A stretch of DNA of 64,000 bases from Caecitellus pseudoparvulus (lineage: Eukaryota; Bigyra: Bicosoecida): positions 496,001 to 560,000 of the forward strand of contig CBFFRQ010000069.1 in assembly GCA_965644315.1 (NCBI GenBank), given 5' to 3'. The notes beneath the pieces are model-generated. The model did no database searches. It was not told the origin of the DNA and saw nothing but the letters and a program-made list of their open reading frames with translations. Positions 61,518-64,000 of the stretch are shown piece by piece; positions within the stretch are counted from its first letter, which is position 1, and each line of letters starts with the position of its first letter. Made by a program: the position numbers and the translations under genes.

Positions 61518-64000
61518 ATGCCTCGGCGCAAGCGCCTTGCCAAGAAGCGCTTCACGGTAGAAGACGGTGAGGTACTTGGATCCCCAAGTGCTTCGCCCAG
61601 CTCAGGCCGCGTCAAGTGGGTCTCGGGGAAGCCGCCACCCAACCGTCGTGGCAGCATTGTGCCGTGGCTGCCACCTGGTGAGGTTGCTGCTGCCGGCGAG
61701 GCGCTTGCCGCCGCTTCCAAGCCACGAGGTCCTCCCCAACCCACTGCTGTTCGACAGCCCGGCGACACAACCCGGGCAGGCAAGCCAGGCGTGAAGCCAT
61801 CTCCCCCTTCGCTGCAGAAGCGGGATGTTGCTGGGAGCGAAGCAGCCGATGGCGGCCGGCAGAGTGCTCAGGGGAGCCCTGTCTCCCAGAAGAAGAAAAA
61901 GAGTAGAGACAACCTACGGCCTCCACCCCAACCAAAAGGGAAACACCTCGGTGGGGCCTCAAAGCAAGTGGCAGCTGGAGCGTCGGTTTGGACTCAACGT
62001 GCTCAGCGCCGATCCGTCGACGCATCAGAGCAAGGTGGTGCACAGCCTGCAGGGCAGACGCCTTCGTCAAGCACACCCTCTTCTCCTCAGGGCCAAGAAG
62101 TCCTTGCTTCCCGTGAAAGCGGTATGGAGCAGTCAGCACACAAAGCCACAACAGGCAAGCAGGGCGGCAAAGGCGGCCGGCGACAGCGCAAGGCACGCAA
62201 AGGGAAGGGTGCCAGCGCAGCCACTGAAGTGAGCGACATGCCAACGTCCGTCCCACTTGCAGTGGGATCAGAGGATGAGGCTGGTGATGCTTCAGTCGAA
62301 GCCGTTGGCGCACCTGCGGACCGCGCCGACCAGGATCATGGGCCAGACACCACCGCTGAAGGCGCAGCTGAGGGTGATGTGACCACGGCCGAGGGCGCAG
62401 CTGAGGGTGATGTGACCACGGCTGAGGGCGATGATGCCGCAGCTGAGGGCGCAGCTGAGGGTGATGTGACCACGGCTGAGGGCGCAGCTGAGGGTGATGT
62501 GACCACGGCTGAGGGCGCAGCTGAGGGTGATGTGACCACGGCTGAGGGCGCAGCTGAGGGTGATGTGACCACGGCTGAGGGCGCAGCTGAGGGCGATGAT
62601 GCCGCAGCTGAGGGCGCAGCTGAGGGTGATGTGACCACGGCCGAGGGCGCAGCTGAGGGTGATGTGACCACGGCTGAGGGCGCAGCTGAGGGTGATGTGA
62701 CCACGGCTGAGGGCGCAGCTGAGGGTGATGATGCCGCAGCTGAGGGCGCAGCTGAGGGTGATGTGACCACGGCCGAGGGTGATGTGACCACGGCCGAGGG
62801 CGCAGCTGAGGGTGATATGACCACGGCCGAGGGCGCAGCTGAGGGTGATGTGACCACGGCCGAGGGCGCAGCTGAGGGTGATGTGACCACGGCCGAGGGC
62901 GCAGCTGAGGGTGATGTGACCACGGCCGAGGGCGCAGCTGAGGGTGATGTGACCACGGCCGAGGGCGCAGCTGAGGGTGATGTGACCACGGCTGAGGGCG
63001 CAGCTGAGGGTGATGTGACCACGGCTGAGGGCGCAGCTGAGGGTGATGTGACCACGGCTGAGGGCGATGATGAGGGCGATGTGACCACGGCTGAGGGCGA
63101 TGATGAGGGCGATGTGACCACGGCTGAGGGCGCAGCTGAGGGTGATGTGACCACGGCTGAGGGCGCAGCTGAGGGTGATGTGACCACGGCTGAGGGCGCA
63201 GCTGAGGGTGATGTGACCACGGCCGAGGGCGCAGCTGAGGGCGATGTGACCACGGCTGAGGGCGCAGCTGAGGGTGATGTGACCACGGCCGAGGGCGCAG
63301 CTGAGGGCGATGTGACCACGGCTGAGGGCGATGATGAGGGCGATGTGACCACGGCTGAGGGCGCAGCTGAGGGTGATGTGACCACGGCTGAGGGCGCAGC
63401 TGAGGGTGATGTGACCACGGCCGAGGGCGCAGCTGAGGGTGATGTGACCACGGCCGAGGGCGCAGCTGAGGGCGATGTGACCACGGCTGAGGGCGCAGCT
63501 GAGGGTGATGTGACCACGGCCGAGGGCGCAGCTGAGGGCGATGTGACCACGGCTGAGGGCGATGATGAGGGCGATGTGACCACGGCTGAGGGCGCAGCTG
63601 AGGGCGATGTGACCACGGCCGAGGGCGCAGCTGAGGGCGATGTGACCACGGCTGAGGGCGCAGCTGAGGGTGATGTGACCACGGCCGAGGGCGCAGCTGA
63701 GGGCGATGTGACCACGGCTGAGGGCGATGATGAGGGCGATGTGACCACGGCTGAGGGCGCAGCTGAGGGCGATGTGACCACGGCTGAGGGCGCAGCTGAG
63801 GGTGATATGACCACGGCCGAGGGCGCAGCTGAGGGCGATGTGACCACGGCTGAGGGCGCAGCTGAGGGCGATGTGACCACGGCTGAGGGCGCAGCTGAGG
63901 GTGATGTGACCACGGCTGAGGGCGATGATGAGGGCGATGTGACCACGGCTGAGGGCGATGATGAGGGCGATGTGACCACGGCTGAGGGCGCAGCTGAGGG
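61518..64000 (+). CDS. Basic protein with a long acidic tandem-repeat domain, open at window edge
   Basis: From ATG 61518 the plus strand is open to the last base (827 codons), so the C-terminus is missing. I do not recognise the family. Residues 1-275 are basic and disordered, starting MPRRKRLAKKRF, with KKKKS and GRRQRKARKGKG blocks that look like nuclear signals. From about residue 278 the chain consists of 11-residue units AAEGDVTTAEG, with variants DDEGDVTTAEG and DDAAAEG, about 50 in the window, carrying three to four acids and no basic residue. The protein is thus split into a strongly positive head and a strongly negative tail. The opposite strand is also open over the array because the unit length is a multiple of three, but it lacks a plausible non-repeat part. 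Nuclear or nucleic-acid-related roles are inference. Confidence 0.8.
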   Translation, partial: MPRRKRLAKKRFTVEDGEVLGSPSASPSSGRVKWVSGKPPPNRRGSIVPWLPPGEVAAAGEALAAASKPRGPPQPTAVRQPGDTTRAGKPGVKPSPPSLQKRDVAGSEAADGGRQSAQGSPVSQKKKKSRDNLRPPPQPKGKHLGGASKQVAAGASVWTQRAQRRSVDASEQGGAQPAGQTPSSSTPSSPQGQEVLASRESGMEQSAHKATTGKQGGKGGRRQRKARKGKGASAATEVSDMPTSVPLAVGSEDEAGDASVEAVGAPADRADQDHGPDTTAEGAAEGDVTTAEGAAEGDVTTAEGDDAAAEGAAEGDVTTAEGAAEGDVTTAEGAAEGDVTTAEGAAEGDVTTAEGAAEGDDAAAEGAAEGDVTTAEGAAEGDVTTAEGAAEGDVTTAEGAAEGDDAAAEGAAEGDVTTAEGDVTTAEGAAEGDMTTAEGAAEGDVTTAEGAAEGDVTTAEGAAEGDVTTAEGAAEGDVTTAEGAAEGDVTTAEGAAEGDVTTAEGAAEGDVTTAEGDDEGDVTTAEGDDEGDVTTAEGAAEGDVTTAEGAAEGDVTTAEGAAEGDVTTAEGAAEGDVTTAEGAAEGDVTTAEGAAEGDVTTAEGDDEGDVTTAEGAAEGDVTTAEGAAEGDVTTAEGAAEGDVTTAEGAAEGDVTTAEGAAEGDVTTAEGAAEGDVTTAEGDDEGDVTTAEGAAEGDVTTAEGAAEGDVTTAEGAAEGDVTTAEGAAEGDVTTAEGDDEGDVTTAEGAAEGDVTTAEGAAEGDMTTAEGAAEGDVTTAEGAAEGDVTTAEGAAEGDVTTAEGDDEGDVTTAEGDDEGDVTTAEGAAE
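62350..64000 (+). repeat. 33-nt coding minisatellite array, reaching the window edge
   Basis: At least 1,651 nt of head-to-tail 33-nt units, consensus GCAGCTGAGGGTGATGTGAC followed by CACGGCTGAGGGC. Variation is mostly synonymous (GGT/GGC, GCT/GCC), with amino-acid changes limited to Ala-Ala to Asp-Asp, one Val-to-Met type seen at about 62817 and 63807, and 21-nt short units (DDAAAEG) near the left end. Blocks of units recur with the same variant order between 63060 and 63960, a higher-order structure that suggests recent amplification. No frame-shifting unit was seen. Confidence 0.95.

Noticed and set aside
62336-63979. Minus-strand open frame of 547 codons, repeating VVTSPSAAPSA
   Set aside because: It is the mirror of the plus-strand array: unit length is a multiple of three, so the antisense is open too. 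It has no non-repeat sequence, while the plus frame continues a 275-residue unique basic region.
62350-64000. CRISPR array or telomere
   Set aside because: Units are contiguous, in frame and coding, with no unique spacers and no G-rich telomere-type hexamer or heptamer.
1-64000. Transposons, insertion sequences, rRNA genes or a viral insertion
   Set aside because: I saw no transposase, integrase, reverse transcriptase, terminal inverted repeats, rRNA core sequence or viral structural gene.

Overview
This is nuclear DNA of a GC-rich, gene-dense, single-celled eukaryote. The evidence is spliceosomal GT-AG introns (about 60-190 nt), an Sm-class splicing protein, a mitochondrial import protein (Tim44-like), an anoctamin, a formin and AP2-domain, MRS2/CorA and LPCAT-like genes. 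A CEP131-like centriolar protein and a SHIPPO-repeat protein imply that the cell builds a flagellum. A secreted GH25-type lysozyme would fit a bacterivore. The lineage cannot be fixed from the sequence; a flagellate protist, possibly a stramenopile or another algal-type lineage, is an inference.

Layout. 1-14943 (minus) is one uninterrupted frame of 4,981 codons that leaves the window without a stop; it contains armadillo-like repeats. 15203-18652 holds a calmodulin-lysine methyltransferase-like gene (minus) divergent from an MRS2/CorA Mg2+ transporter (plus). 18697-24819 (minus) holds a small coiled-coil protein and a PH-ankyrin-FH2 formin. 25563-27212 (plus) is a disordered protein of unknown role. 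27269-33522 (minus) is a 2,020-residue anoctamin. 33948-41842 (plus) holds a GH25 lysozyme, an unknown multi-pass membrane protein, a CEP131-like coiled coil and a probable mitochondrial protein built of about nine 17-residue helical repeats. 41883-46402 (minus) holds a secreted carboxylesterase and a two-AP2-domain protein. 47012-47236 (plus) is snRNP G. 47285-53053 (minus) holds a PTEN/auxilin-like pseudophosphatase fused to a RING-H2 finger, and a cytidine-deaminase-fold protein. 53389-56400 holds Tim44 (plus) and an NMT1/Ca3427-like substrate-binding protein (minus). 56723-59443 (plus) is an LPCAT-like acyltransferase with EF-hands. 60171-61070 (plus) is a SHIPPO-repeat gene. 61518 to the right edge (plus) is a basic protein running into about 50 tandem 33-nt units.

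Several genes only become complete after splicing. I rebuilt introns by hand from splice consensus, reading phase and family similarity: MRS2, the 259-residue protein, anoctamin, GH25 (3 introns), the membrane protein, CEP131, carboxylesterase, deaminase, Tim44 (2), the substrate-binding protein, LPCAT (3) and SHIPPO (2). Introns cluster near 5' ends and favour GTGCGT, GTGAGT and GTACGT donors. Convergent neighbours are separated by only 33-56 bp. The two least expected objects are both at the window edges, where a stop-to-stop ORF search misses them: the giant minus-strand frame on the left and the tandem-repeat gene on the right.
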